From contig NZ_JARAMP010000010.1 of assembly GCF_028802875.1 (NCBI RefSeq), forward strand, positions 62,001 through 126,000: a stretch of DNA of 64,000 nucleotides, written 5' to 3'. This DNA comes from Seohaeicola sp024304985 (lineage in GTDB: Bacteria > Pseudomonadota > Alphaproteobacteria > Rhodobacterales > Rhodobacteraceae). Position numbers and translations under genes: made by a program. Positions 9,535-18,790 of the stretch are shown one piece after another; position 1 is the stretch's first letter; the number at the start of each line of letters is the position of its first letter. Under the pieces are notes generated by a model. That model had not been told where the DNA came from. It worked only from the letters and a program-made list of their open reading frames with translations, and made no database searches.

Positions 9535-9559
9535 CCCGGCGCGCAGGCTGCGCGCCGGG
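9535..9559 (-). other. Intercistronic hairpin between peptide-binding protein and permease genes
   Basis: A perfect inverted repeat (CCCGGCGCGCAG / CTGCGCGCCGGG) around a single central base, forming a very stable stem 19 nt after the binding-protein stop codon. No T-run follows. Such structures can protect the upstream mRNA from 3' decay and raise binding-protein levels relative to permease (known for malE-malF). That role here is inferred. Confidence 0.6.
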
Positions 9560-9578
9560 AAGGTTCAGACCGTGACGG

Positions 9579-11186
9579 TCACTCTTTCTTGACGTTCCAG
9601 AACACCGGCACGGGCGCGGGGATCATGTCGGTGATGTTGGCGCGGCGCGCCTGCGGGCTGACATACTGACCCAGCGGAATATAGAGCACCTGCTCCATGT
9701 TATGGGCCTGAATGTCTTTCGCGACGGCCAGCTGCTCTTCCGGGGTGCCTGCGTCGATGAAGGCTTCTTTCAGCTCTTCGATGCGGGCATCTTCGGGCCA
9801 GCCGAACCATGCGCCATCGCCGCGACCGTTCAGCATCGGCGAGATCAGCGGGCTGGAGATTTCAGGCACCAGCCAGTTGGTGAAGAAGATGTTCCAGCCA
9901 CCATCGGCAGGCGCGTTCTGGCTGGCGCGGCGGGTCACGAGGGTCTGCCAGTCCATCGGCTGCATGTCCACGTTGAAGCCAGCATTGCGCAGCGACTGTG
10001 CCGCCACGACCGGCTGAGCGGCCAGCGTGACCACATCGGTCGGGGCCATCAGCACGATGGGCGTGCCATCGTAACCGGCTTCTTCCAGCAGCGCCTTGGC
10101 CGCTTCGATATCGCCGCCCGAGGTCAGGCTGTCGGACCCGGTTGCATCCGCCAGCGGGGTGCCGCAGCCGAAGATCGCGCCGCAGGTCGAGTAATATTCG
10201 GGGTTGCCGATCAGCGCGGCCAGAACCGCCTCTTGATCCAGCGCCATCATTGCGGCCTGACGGATCTTGACGTTGTCGAAGGGCGGGTGCTTGAAGTTCA
10301 TCCGGCCGATGGTCTGATAGCCCAGCGGTTCACGCTTTTCAAAGACCACATCGGGATCCCCTTCCAGCAGGGGCAGAAGGTCCACCTGCACGGATTCGAT
10401 ATAGTCGATCTCGTTGCCCAGAAGCGCGTTGATCGAGGTCGATGCGTCGGGCATCGTGGCCCAGACGACCTTGTCCACATGCACGACCTTGCCGCCGGCC
10501 ATGTTGTCGGCGGGCTCGTCACGGGGGACGTAATCCTCGTTCTTGACATAAGTGACGCTGACACCGGGCTGGAACTCAGCCTCGACGAACTTGAAGGGGC
10601 CGGAACCGACATGCTCGGTGATCGCGGTATCGGCCGGGGTTGCGGCGACGCGGGCGGGCATGATGAAGGGCGGCAGGGCGGATTGCTTGGCAATCGTGTC
10701 CAGCAGCGGGGCGAAAGGCTCTGTCAGGGTCCAGACAAGGGTTTTGTCATCGGTGGCGGTCAGGCTTTCGGTGCGGTCCATGATGAGCTGGCCGCCGGAA
10801 TCCTTCTGTGCCCAACGCTTGAGCGAGGCTTCGGCATCGGCTGCGGTGACCGCGGCGCCATCGTGGAACTTCAGGCCGTCGCGCAGGGTAAAGGTATAGA
10901 CCTTGCCGTCGTCGGACACGGTCCAGTCGGCCATCTGCGGCTGCGGCTTGAACTCGCTGTCCAGGGCGACAAGCACGTCATAGATCATATAGGCGTGGTT
11001 GCGGGTGATATGGGCCGTGGTGATGACCGGGTCCAGCACGCGCAGGCCGGAATGCATCACGGCGGTGATCGTCGTCTCGGCCCAGGCGGCGGATGCTCCG
11101 ACCAGCGCGGTCGAGGCCATCAGCGCCCCTGCCATCAGGCTGCGGACGCGGGAGGCGCCCTTTGAACGGAAACTGTGTAAGGTCAT
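9579..11186 (-). CDS. Peptide-binding protein, ABC solute-binding family 5
   Basis: A 535-residue periplasmic binding protein of the DppA/OppA family. It starts at MTLHSFRS, preceded by a GAGAG ribosome site, and has a Sec signal peptide cut near ASAAWAE. Family features are the HDGAAVTAADAEASLKRW block and DKTLVWTLTEPFAPLL. It would deliver peptides or a peptide-like compound to the Dpp permeases downstream. It sits between an M81 peptidase gene (80 bp upstream) and the permease genes. Confidence 0.92.
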   Translation of the reverse strand: MTLHSFRSKGASRVRSLMAGALMASTALVGASAAWAETTITAVMHSGLRVLDPVITTAHITRNHAYMIYDVLVALDSEFKPQPQMADWTVSDDGKVYTFTLRDGLKFHDGAAVTAADAEASLKRWAQKDSGGQLIMDRTESLTATDDKTLVWTLTEPFAPLLDTIAKQSALPPFIMPARVAATPADTAITEHVGSGPFKFVEAEFQPGVSVTYVKNEDYVPRDEPADNMAGGKVVHVDKVVWATMPDASTSINALLGNEIDYIESVQVDLLPLLEGDPDVVFEKREPLGYQTIGRMNFKHPPFDNVKIRQAAMMALDQEAVLAALIGNPEYYSTCGAIFGCGTPLADATGSDSLTSGGDIEAAKALLEEAGYDGTPIVLMAPTDVVTLAAQPVVAAQSLRNAGFNVDMQPMDWQTLVTRRASQNAPADGGWNIFFTNWLVPEISSPLISPMLNGRGDGAWFGWPEDARIEELKEAFIDAGTPEEQLAVAKDIQAHNMEQVLYIPLGQYVSPQARRANITDMIPAPVPVFWNVKKE

Positions 11187-11266
11187 GATATTCTCTCTCT
11201 GTTGCACTTCGGGTGGTCGTGATGTGCCCCGGTTCTTTGACGGGTGCACGGGGGTGAAAACGTGAC

Positions 11267-12802
11267 TCAGCTCTCCTCAAGACTGGGGGCGGGGGTTTGC
11301 GCCGGTTGCCAGCGCAGGCCCATCGGTTCCAGTTTCATGCCCGGTGCCAGCCGTGTCCATGGCAGGCTGGCCGGGCTGATCGGCATCGGTCCGGGCGCGG
11401 TGCAAACGAGGATTGTTTCAGCGATCGGCTGAAAATCCGCGCGAAAATGCACCGAACTTTTGTTGACGAGTATCGCCTGTTGCGTGGGTTCGATCCCCAC
11501 GAAGCGATACATCTGCTGGTCGGCCATCTGCGCCTTGTGTGTTGATACCACAATCCGCACGTCTCCGATACGCAGACAGGCGGAGGGGCCAAGATCAAGA
11601 GGGGCGCTGCCGTAAAAGGGGCCCGAGGCGATGAACTTGCCGTCCGACAGGGTTTCGACGGTGAAGCGCGCCTGAAACGGGCTGTCGCCGGGGATGTTCG
11701 AGAAGCCGCCGAGGGCGATGTCGATCTCGGCCCCCTGCCCTGCGGCATGGGCGGCGGCGGCGGCGGCGGGGTCGACGATGATGCCGGTGGCCGCGCGCTT
11801 TGCCTCCGCCCGCACGAGGGCGCGCAACATGCCGGTGGTGTTGCTGTCGCCGCCTGCGCCCGGATTGTCCTGCGTGTCGGCGATGACGACGGGTTTGCTG
11901 GCGGTGGCGGCGATGCGAATGGCTTCGGCCACACCTTCGTCGGGGCCATATGCCTTGCCCGCAAAGGCGGGTTCAGCCGCGCGCACATCGGCTGCGACCG
12001 CATCGGCGGCAGCATCAGCGGCGGCCTGCGTGGCGGCATAGGCCACGACCGTAGGACCACATTCGGGGAAATCGGCGGCGGGAAAGCCGGGGAAGAAGGA
12101 CACCGTGGCGACCTCGCCGCCCTCAAGCGCCGCCATGCGGGCATAGATGCCTGCGGCGGGTTCCATCACGGTGCTTTGCCATGCGATGGGGATCAGGAAA
12201 TCCAGCCTGCGGAAGGCTTTGGCGAAGGGCGCGCCGCGCGCCATCAGCGCGTCCAGCTGCACGGCGGCGCGGCGGCCTGTTTCGGCCATGTCCACATGCG
12301 GATAGGTGCGGAAGCCCACCAGCGCATCGGCGGCCTGCACCATTTTCGCGGTGATGTTGCCATGCAGGTCAAGTGCGGCGACGATGGGCACGTCGGGGCC
12401 GACGACCGCGCGGACGCGGGCCAGAAGCGCGCCTTCGCCGTCATCCTCGTGTTCCGCGACCATCGCGCCGTGCAGGTCAAGGAACACACCGTCCAGCGCG
12501 CCTGCGGCCTTGATTCCATCCACGATTTCGGTGGTGATCGCCTCATAGGCGTCGCGTGTCACATGGGCCGAGGGGATCGCCCCGCACCACAGGATCGGAA
12601 CCATGTCCCAGCCCGCGCCTTCGCCATGTTCGACGGCACCGCCGATGCCGAGGTTGATGCCCCGGCCCGCTGCCATCAGCGCGGCGCCGCGCGCCATCGG
12701 CATATAGCCACCGCCCTGCACGAAGCTGGCCATGTCAGCAGGGCTTGGCGCAAATGTATTGGTTTCGTGCAGAAAGCCTGCAAGCGCCACGCGTTTGGTC
12801 AT
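11267..12802 (-). CDS. M81-family metallopeptidase (MlrC-like)
   Basis: A 511-residue protein of the MlrC (microcystinase C) family, zinc peptidases that cleave linearised cyclic peptides and probably other small peptides. Seen directly are the N-terminal GFLHETNTFAPSPA motif, LDLHGAMVAEHEDDGEGALL, a second LDLHGNI and the DTQDNPGAGGDSNTTG stretch, all characteristic. It is the first gene of the peptide-uptake operon and is divergent from an IclR gene. MlrC relatives are widespread outside cyanotoxin degraders, so microcystin itself need not be the substrate. Confidence 0.88.
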   Translation of the reverse strand: MTKRVALAGFLHETNTFAPSPADMASFVQGGGYMPMARGAALMAAGRGINLGIGGAVEHGEGAGWDMVPILWCGAIPSAHVTRDAYEAITTEIVDGIKAAGALDGVFLDLHGAMVAEHEDDGEGALLARVRAVVGPDVPIVAALDLHGNITAKMVQAADALVGFRTYPHVDMAETGRRAAVQLDALMARGAPFAKAFRRLDFLIPIAWQSTVMEPAAGIYARMAALEGGEVATVSFFPGFPAADFPECGPTVVAYAATQAAADAAADAVAADVRAAEPAFAGKAYGPDEGVAEAIRIAATASKPVVIADTQDNPGAGGDSNTTGMLRALVRAEAKRAATGIIVDPAAAAAAHAAGQGAEIDIALGGFSNIPGDSPFQARFTVETLSDGKFIASGPFYGSAPLDLGPSACLRIGDVRIVVSTHKAQMADQQMYRFVGIEPTQQAILVNKSSVHFRADFQPIAETILVCTAPGPMPISPASLPWTRLAPGMKLEPMGLRWQPAQTPAPSLEES

Positions 12803-12893
12803 CTGTTCGGTTCAGCCCCCGTCATCCCGTCACGATCCGCCACAATCTGCCCTGTCCGGTGCCTTGTCGGCGGGATCAGATCGGAGATTTAGT

Positions 12894-12928
12894 GTATTGT
12901 CAGGCGATACGCTTGCATCGTATTCTCA
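12894..12928 (+). promoter_or_regulatory. Candidate promoter and operator for the iclR gene
   Basis: TTGTCA at 12897-12902 and TATTCT at 12921-12926 are separated by 18 bp, a fair sigma-70-type match, about 50 bp before the iclR start codon. The spacer holds an inverted repeat ATACG-N7-CGTAT. A direct repeat GTATTGTCA / GTATTCTCA, 26 bp apart, overlaps both promoter boxes. The location between divergent genes suggests one operator for autoregulation and for control of the peptidase operon. Confidence 0.45.
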
Positions 12929-12977
12929 GCCTAGGGGCTAACTTGCCGCCAAGTCAACTGGCACTGCGAGAGATCAG

Positions 12978-13787
12978 ATGAGAAATACGCTGCGTGCCGA
13001 ATCCGGTGTCCGTTATTTGAGCGAAGAACAGCGTGCGGACCCGCTTTTCACCAATTCCATTGCCCGCGCGATGCAGGTTCTGGCGGCGTTCCATCATGCG
13101 GATCACCCCTTGTCCCTTGCCGAGATCGCAACCCGTGCCGGAGTGGACCGCAGCGCGGCGCAGCGAATCGTCCACACCCTTCGGACGATGGGCTATATCA
13201 CCCGCGATGCCGAGGATCGGGGCTTTCTTCCCGGTATCCGCATTCTGGATCACACACTGGATTACCTGCGGCTGAACCCGCTGATCCAGCGGGCGACGCC
13301 GGTGATTCTGGAGTTGCGCCGCAATGTGCGCGAGCGGGTCGACCTGTCGCTGTTCGACGGGCAGCGGGTGGTCTATGCCGCGCGGATGCAGAGCAAGCGC
13401 GAGACGTTTTACGCCACGCTGGTGGGGCATAGCGTGCCCACGTTCTGTTCCTCGGGCGGCTGGGCGATTCTGGCGCGGCTTGAGGACGAGGCGGTGCGGG
13501 CGATCGTCGATGCCTCGAACCGGCAACCCTTCACCCCGCGCACCCTGACCGATCCCGAAGAGATCATGGCCGAGGTCGAAGCGACCCGTGCGCGGGGCTA
13601 TTCCATTGCGGTCGAGCAGATCCTGCTGGGCGAGGTGGCCATCGGCGTGGCCGTGACCGGGCCGCAGGGTCGCCCGGTGGCGGCGATCCATGTGGCCGGG
13701 TCGCTGGCCGAATGGACGGCCGAGGATTTCAGCACCCGCGTCGCCCCTCTTGCGCTGGAAGCGGCGCGCGCCATCAGCCAGATCTGA
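12978..13787 (+). CDS. IclR-family transcriptional regulator
   Basis: A 269-residue IclR regulator. An N-terminal winged helix (SLAEIATRAGVDRSAAQRIV, about residues 46-65) is followed by the effector-binding GAF-like domain, with the LVGHSVPTFCSSGGWAILA signature. It is transcribed away from the M81/Dpp/M20 operon and is followed 22 bp later by the acylase gene. It is the obvious candidate regulator of both. The effector is probably a product of peptide breakdown, which is inference. Confidence 0.9.
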   Translation: MRNTLRAESGVRYLSEEQRADPLFTNSIARAMQVLAAFHHADHPLSLAEIATRAGVDRSAAQRIVHTLRTMGYITRDAEDRGFLPGIRILDHTLDYLRLNPLIQRATPVILELRRNVRERVDLSLFDGQRVVYAARMQSKRETFYATLVGHSVPTFCSSGGWAILARLEDEAVRAIVDASNRQPFTPRTLTDPEEIMAEVEATRARGYSIAVEQILLGEVAIGVAVTGPQGRPVAAIHVAGSLAEWTAEDFSTRVAPLALEAARAISQI

Positions 13788-13809
13788 CCTGAACACCGGA
13801 GCAAACGCC

Positions 13810-16134
13810 ATGACCACCCATCACCTGCCCGGCCTTGCCGCCCCCGTCACCCTGCGGATCGACCGCTGGGGCCTGACCCATATCAAGGCCGGGGGTCTGG
13901 CGGATCTGTTCTTTGCCCAGGGCTTCAATGCGGCGCGGGACCGGCTGTGGCAGATCGACCTGTGGCGCAAGCGGGGACTGGGGCTGTTGGCGGCGGATTT
14001 CGGCCCCGGCTATCTGATGCAGGACCGTGCGGCGCGACTGTTCCTGTATCGCGGGGATATGGCGGCGGAATGGGCGGCCTATGGCGATGATGCCGAGACG
14101 ATCTGCACGGCCTTTGCCGCCGGGATCAATGCCTATGTCGATCTGGTGCTGGCGGGAGAGATGCCCCTGCCCGCCGAATTCGCCGCGCTTGGCAGCAAGC
14201 CCGCGCATTGGGCCGCGGAGGATGTGGTGCGTATCCGCACCCATTGCCTGACGCGCAACGCGGCGTCTGAACTGGCGCGGGCGCAGGTTCTGGCGCTGGC
14301 CGATCCTGAGGTGGACTTGCTGCGCGCGCCGCTCAATCCGCCGGTGGAGGCGGCGGAATGGGCGGTGAATGCGGGCGAGGATCTGCCGCCGGAGGCGCTG
14401 GCGGTGTTCGAACTGGCGACAGCGCCGGTGACGTTCGCGACCGAGAGACTGGCCGCTGGATTGGAGGAGGCCGGGCGCTGGAGCCGTGTCGATCCGCGCA
14501 AGACGGTGGTGCAGGCCCCCAGCGTGGAAGGATCGAACAACTGGGTGGTGGCGGGGTCGCGCACCGCTTCGGGGCGGGCGATCATGGCAAGTGATCCCCA
14601 CCGGCAGCATGCGGCCCCGTCCTTGCGCTATATGGTGCATCTGACGGCGCCGGGGATTGATGTGATCGGTGCGGGCGAGCCGTCCTCGCCGGGGATCATG
14701 GCGGGGCACAATGGGCATGCGGCCTTCAGCCTGACGATCTTCTGCGCGGATCAGGAGGATGTGATGGTCTATGACACGGACCCCGCCGCCCCTGTCCGCT
14801 ATCGCTATGGCGACGGCTGGGAGGAGATGGAGGTCGTGACCGAGGTCTTTGCGGTCAAGGGCCATCCCGATCAGACGCTGGAGTTGCGTTTCACCCGGCA
14901 CGGTCCGGTCGTCTGGGAGCAGGCGGGATTCGGGGCCGAGCCGGGGCGGGCGCTGGGCTTGCGGACGGTCTTCACCGAACCGGGCACCGCGCCTTACATG
15001 GCAAGCCTCAAGTCGATGCGGGCGAACTCGTGGGAGGGGTTCAAGGCGGCGGTGGACACATGGGGCGCGCCGTCGGTCAATCTGGTTTATGCGGATGTGG
15101 CGGGAGATTACGGCTGGCAGGCGGCGGGTTACGTGCCCAAGCGGAGCGGCTGGCGCGGGTTGGTGCCCGTGGCGGGGGACGGGCGGTTCGAATGGGAGGG
15201 GTTCATGACGGCGAGCACCCTGCCCCGGCTTGATCATCCTGCGGCCGGGTTTGCCCATTCGGCGAACGAGATGAACCTGCCAGTGGCGGCGCAGAACGGC
15301 CCCGCCATCGGGCATGAATGGTTCGAGGATCAGCGCGCGGCGCGGATTGCTGCGGCGCTGGGGGCGCGGGACGATCATGATCTGGGCGCCAGCACCGCGT
15401 TGCAGACCGATACCGGATCGCCCTTTGCGGCGCGGTTGATCGCGTTGCTGCCGCAGGATGCGCCGGGGCGGGATCTGCTGGCGGTCTGGGACGGGCGGTC
15501 CGATGCGGGATCGGCCCCGGCGCTGCTGTATGAGCTGTGGCTGTCCTCGCATCTGCGCCCGGCCCTGCTGGCGCGGGTGGCACCGGACCCGGATCTGCGG
15601 CGGTTTCTGGTGCCGGGGAACGTGCCGGTTGTGACGGAATTGCTGGAGGGCAAGCATCCGACCCTGACGGCACGAGCCGGGCTGGATGCGCCCGGTGCGC
15701 GGGATGCGCTGCTGCGCGAGACGCTGGCGGCGGCGCTGGCCGATGTGACGGAGCGGTTCGGCGCTGACCCGACGACATGGCGCTGGGGGGATCTGCATGT
15801 GGGCTGGTTCGAACATGCGCTGACGCCCTTGGGGGCCAGTTTCGATCTGGGGCCATGGCCCAAGGGGGGCGGGAACACCTCGATCATGCTGGCGCATCAC
15901 GAGGCGTCGGATTACCGGGTGCGGATCGGGGCCAGTGTGCGCATGGTCGTGGATGTGGGCGCGTGGGACAACAGCCTGTGGATCAACGCGCCGGGCCAGT
16001 CGGGGATGCAGGACAGCCCGCATCTGGCCGATCTGGCACCGCTCTGGGCGGCGGGGGACTATGTGCCGATGGCCTATACGGATGCGGCGGTGGAGCAGGT
16101 GACCGTGGAGACGATCACCCTTTTGCCCGCCTGA
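13810..16134 (+). CDS. Penicillin-acylase-family Ntn hydrolase
   Basis: A 774-residue protein of the penicillin acylase / acylhomoserine-lactone acylase / aculeacin acylase superfamily. These are made as a precursor, cut by self-processing, and hydrolyse amide bonds of acyl side chains. The nucleophile is Ser242 in GSNNWVVAG, which becomes the N-terminus of the beta chain. SDPHRQH and the alpha-chain DRLWQID segments also fit. The start at MTTHHLPG follows the iclR stop by 22 bp; the frame is open further upstream only inside iclR. I see no signal peptide, although most relatives are periplasmic. A cytoplasmic role on imported acyl peptides is therefore likely. Confidence 0.87.
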   Translation: MTTHHLPGLAAPVTLRIDRWGLTHIKAGGLADLFFAQGFNAARDRLWQIDLWRKRGLGLLAADFGPGYLMQDRAARLFLYRGDMAAEWAAYGDDAETICTAFAAGINAYVDLVLAGEMPLPAEFAALGSKPAHWAAEDVVRIRTHCLTRNAASELARAQVLALADPEVDLLRAPLNPPVEAAEWAVNAGEDLPPEALAVFELATAPVTFATERLAAGLEEAGRWSRVDPRKTVVQAPSVEGSNNWVVAGSRTASGRAIMASDPHRQHAAPSLRYMVHLTAPGIDVIGAGEPSSPGIMAGHNGHAAFSLTIFCADQEDVMVYDTDPAAPVRYRYGDGWEEMEVVTEVFAVKGHPDQTLELRFTRHGPVVWEQAGFGAEPGRALGLRTVFTEPGTAPYMASLKSMRANSWEGFKAAVDTWGAPSVNLVYADVAGDYGWQAAGYVPKRSGWRGLVPVAGDGRFEWEGFMTASTLPRLDHPAAGFAHSANEMNLPVAAQNGPAIGHEWFEDQRAARIAAALGARDDHDLGASTALQTDTGSPFAARLIALLPQDAPGRDLLAVWDGRSDAGSAPALLYELWLSSHLRPALLARVAPDPDLRRFLVPGNVPVVTELLEGKHPTLTARAGLDAPGARDALLRETLAAALADVTERFGADPTTWRWGDLHVGWFEHALTPLGASFDLGPWPKGGGNTSIMLAHHEASDYRVRIGASVRMVVDVGAWDNSLWINAPGQSGMQDSPHLADLAPLWAAGDYVPMAYTDAAVEQVTVETITLLPA

Positions 16135-16139
16135 AGCGC

Positions 16140-16703
16140 TTAGCGGCGCAGGCGCGTGACGATCTGCGCGGCCAGACGGTCGATCGCCTGCCCCTGCGCG
16201 GCGGCAATGGCACCGGGCCCTTCGCCGGCCAAGGGCACGCGGATGTCGAAACGGTCCAGCACCTCGCGGCCGGGCGCGTCGAAGCTGGACACGGCATATT
16301 GCCCGGCCATCTGATAGGTGCCATCGGCGCGGGCGACCAGCGCATCCACCCGCACATCAAGGCGTCCGGCGGGGGACTCCGAGAGGGGCCAGGGTTCGGC
16401 CGCGACGGCGGCAGTGGTTTGCAGATCAAGGCTGCGGGCCAGCGCGGCTGTCACGGCGCGGGCGGAGCTGTCGGCCCATTCGGCCCCCTTGATGGGGCGC
16501 AGCGCGCCGGTGGCGTCTTGCGCGAGGATCTGCACATCTTCGGCATAGGCGGGCAGGACCGTGTCGCGCACTTCGATACTGGACAGGCGCAGAGCCACGG
16601 GGGCGGCGGTGGGCGCGGGTTCGACCAGATAGCGCGCGGCGGTGTCGCCGCAGGCGGCCAAGCCAAGGCTGAGGGCAAGGGTCAGCGGGGCAAATATCTT
16701 CAT
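16140..16703 (-). CDS. pqiC: PqiC-like outer-membrane lipoprotein
   Basis: A 187-residue lipoprotein of the ABC-type transport auxiliary family (PqiC). The signal peptide ends in the lipobox LAAC. In E. coli PqiC is an outer-membrane lipoprotein thought to receive the PqiB needle. The ATG chosen lies 2 bp after the pqiB stop; a TTG two codons upstream overlaps it and is less likely. It is the last gene of the operon and nearly abuts the convergent acylase gene. Confidence 0.8.
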   Translation of the reverse strand: MKIFAPLTLALSLGLAACGDTAARYLVEPAPTAAPVALRLSSIEVRDTVLPAYAEDVQILAQDATGALRPIKGAEWADSSARAVTAALARSLDLQTTAAVAAEPWPLSESPAGRLDVRVDALVARADGTYQMAGQYAVSSFDAPGREVLDRFDIRVPLAGEGPGAIAAAQGQAIDRLAAQIVTRLRR

Positions 16704-16705
16704 GA

Positions 16706-18790
16706 TCAACGTCCAATCAGCAGGGAATTCGGATTGCGTTCGATGGTGCGGGCCAGCTGCGTGACCGCGCGGGCGGTGGCGCGGAATTCGCGCATCACGT
16801 CCAGCGCTTCGGCGTTGAAGTCTGACCGCGCGCCATAAGAGGCGATCAGGCTGTCGGCCTGTGTCACCAGCCGGTCCAGCCGGGCGGATAGCGCGGGCAG
16901 GCTTTCCATCGCCTGCGCCACGGAGTCGGCGGCAGAGCGGGTGGAGGCGAGCGTGCGGTTCACGTTCTCGACCGCCTCGCCTTCGCGCAGGGCGGCGAGG
17001 ACCTGTTGCACCTCGGCCAGCGCGCCCGCCAGTGCGGGGGGCAGTTCGCGCATCTGGTCCGAGCCGACCAGTTCTTCGGTGCTATCCAGAAGGCGGGTGG
17101 CGGCGGCGGCCAGTTCCTCGATCTCGACGCCCTGCGCGCGGTCCACCAACGTCTGCATGTCCTGCACCAGTGCCGGGAAATCGGCAGAGGCGGTGGCGGT
17201 GTTGGCGGCGATGGTATCGGCGCTGTCCAGCACGCTGGCCAGCCGGTCGATGGCACCACGCAGGCGCAGCTCCTCGACCACGGCGCGGAGTTCGGCCAGA
17301 CCTTCGCGCAGCTCGCCCGGCAGGGCCTGGGTATCCTCGCCGCCGACCAGACCGCGAATATCCTCGATCAGCGCCAGTGCGGCGTCGGGGGCCTGCCGCG
17401 TGCCCTCGGAGGAGACGACCGCTTCGACCGAGGCCATGAGGGTGATGGCCTGATTGAGCAGATCCTCGACCGGGAGGGCGTTGATGCGTTCCAGCACGCC
17501 TTCGGCGGTGGCGGTGAAATCGGGCAGTTCGGAATAGACGGACGGCATGATGGCCAGACTGTCCTCGGGTCGTTCCAGCGTGGCGGGGGCGGCGTCGGGA
17601 AGTTCGGCCAGTTCCACGATCAGCGCGGCCGTGAAGAGGCTGGAAGTGGCCAGACGCGCGCGCATGCCATCAGCGACCGCCTCTTCGAGGAAGGCCAGCG
17701 TTTCCTCGGCCCCGGCCCCGTCGGGCAGGCCCAGCGCCTGCGGGTCGATGGCCAATGTGGTGCGCAGGCGGACGTCTCTTGCGCCGCTGTCATCGGACAG
17801 CACCGCGCCGATGGCGCGCACTTCGCCGACACGCAGGCCGCGGAAGCGCACGGCGGCGCCGGTGGTCAACCCGTTGACCGAGCCATCGAATTCCACCGCG
17901 ATTTCGACGGCATTGGCGGCCACGCCCCGGAACAGGCTTTGCCGCGCGGTCTGCTCGTCCGGGAAGAGGTCGAAGACATAGCCGGGGTTGAGCGGTTCGC
18001 CGTTCGAGAAAACGGTATCGAAGGCGATGCCGCCGGTGACAAGGGCGGCGAGGTTGCCCACGTTCAGCGACAGGCCCGTGGCCCCCAGCGAGACGTTGAA
18101 TCCCGATGTGTCCCAAAAGCGCGTCGCCGTGGTCAGGCGGCGGTCATGCGGCGCTTCGATGAAGGCGTCAAAGACCACGCTGTCGCCGGACAGGATCAGG
18201 CGCGGGGCCTCGATCTGGCCTACCTCGATTCCCCGGAACAGGATCGGCGCGCCTTCGGAAATGCGGTTGGCATCGCGGGTACGCAGGGTGATGCGCGTCC
18301 CCTCTTGTCCGGCGCGCATCAAGGGCGGCGCATCGGCCCCGGTGAAACGGCGCACTTCGGACGCTTCACCCGGCGGGAAGGACGCCTCGATATAGACGCC
18401 CGACAACACGGTGGAGAGGCCCGTGATGCCACGGGCGCTGACCTCGGGCTGGACGACCCAGAACTGGGCGTCTTCGGGCAGCGTCTCGGCCACGGCGCGG
18501 TCGATGGAGGCCTTGACCACGACCTGCGCCAGATCAGGGGTGAAATGGACATCCTCGACCGTGCCGATGACCACATCGCGGTAGCGGATCGTGGTTTCGC
18601 CCGGTGTCACGCCCGAGGCATTCTGGAAGGTGATCTCGATCTGCACGCCGCGCGCGGCATAGGTCTGCCAGGCGATGCCCAGCGACACGGCAAGGGCCAC
18701 GATGGGCACCAGCCAGACCATGGACAGGTTGCGCCAGAAGGCGCGTTTGGGCGGGTCGATCCGCATGGCGGCGGGCTCTTGTTGGCTCAT
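16706..18790 (-). CDS. pqiB: PqiB-like MCE protein, intermembrane lipid transport
   Basis: A 694-residue protein with one N-terminal transmembrane helix (SMVWLVPIVALAVSLGIAW) and three successive MCE (MlaD) domains, recognisable from GETTIRYRDVVIGTVEDV, APILFRGIEVGQI and AVRFRGLRVGEV. A long alpha-helical C-terminal region runs from about residue 420, rich in Leu, Ala and Glu. PqiB forms a hexameric tube across the periplasm for lipid traffic. At 694 residues it is longer than E. coli PqiB (546), and the extra length is in the helical part. The start overlaps the pqiA stop by 4 bp. Confidence 0.9.
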   Translation of the reverse strand: MSQQEPAAMRIDPPKRAFWRNLSMVWLVPIVALAVSLGIAWQTYAARGVQIEITFQNASGVTPGETTIRYRDVVIGTVEDVHFTPDLAQVVVKASIDRAVAETLPEDAQFWVVQPEVSARGITGLSTVLSGVYIEASFPPGEASEVRRFTGADAPPLMRAGQEGTRITLRTRDANRISEGAPILFRGIEVGQIEAPRLILSGDSVVFDAFIEAPHDRRLTTATRFWDTSGFNVSLGATGLSLNVGNLAALVTGGIAFDTVFSNGEPLNPGYVFDLFPDEQTARQSLFRGVAANAVEIAVEFDGSVNGLTTGAAVRFRGLRVGEVRAIGAVLSDDSGARDVRLRTTLAIDPQALGLPDGAGAEETLAFLEEAVADGMRARLATSSLFTAALIVELAELPDAAPATLERPEDSLAIMPSVYSELPDFTATAEGVLERINALPVEDLLNQAITLMASVEAVVSSEGTRQAPDAALALIEDIRGLVGGEDTQALPGELREGLAELRAVVEELRLRGAIDRLASVLDSADTIAANTATASADFPALVQDMQTLVDRAQGVEIEELAAAATRLLDSTEELVGSDQMRELPPALAGALAEVQQVLAALREGEAVENVNRTLASTRSAADSVAQAMESLPALSARLDRLVTQADSLIASYGARSDFNAEALDVMREFRATARAVTQLARTIERNPNSLLIGR

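Noticed and set aside
13774..16023. 749-codon minus-strand open frame opposite the acylase gene
   Set aside because: Arg/Pro/His-rich translation with no recognisable domain; the plus-strand acylase has intact catalytic motifs.
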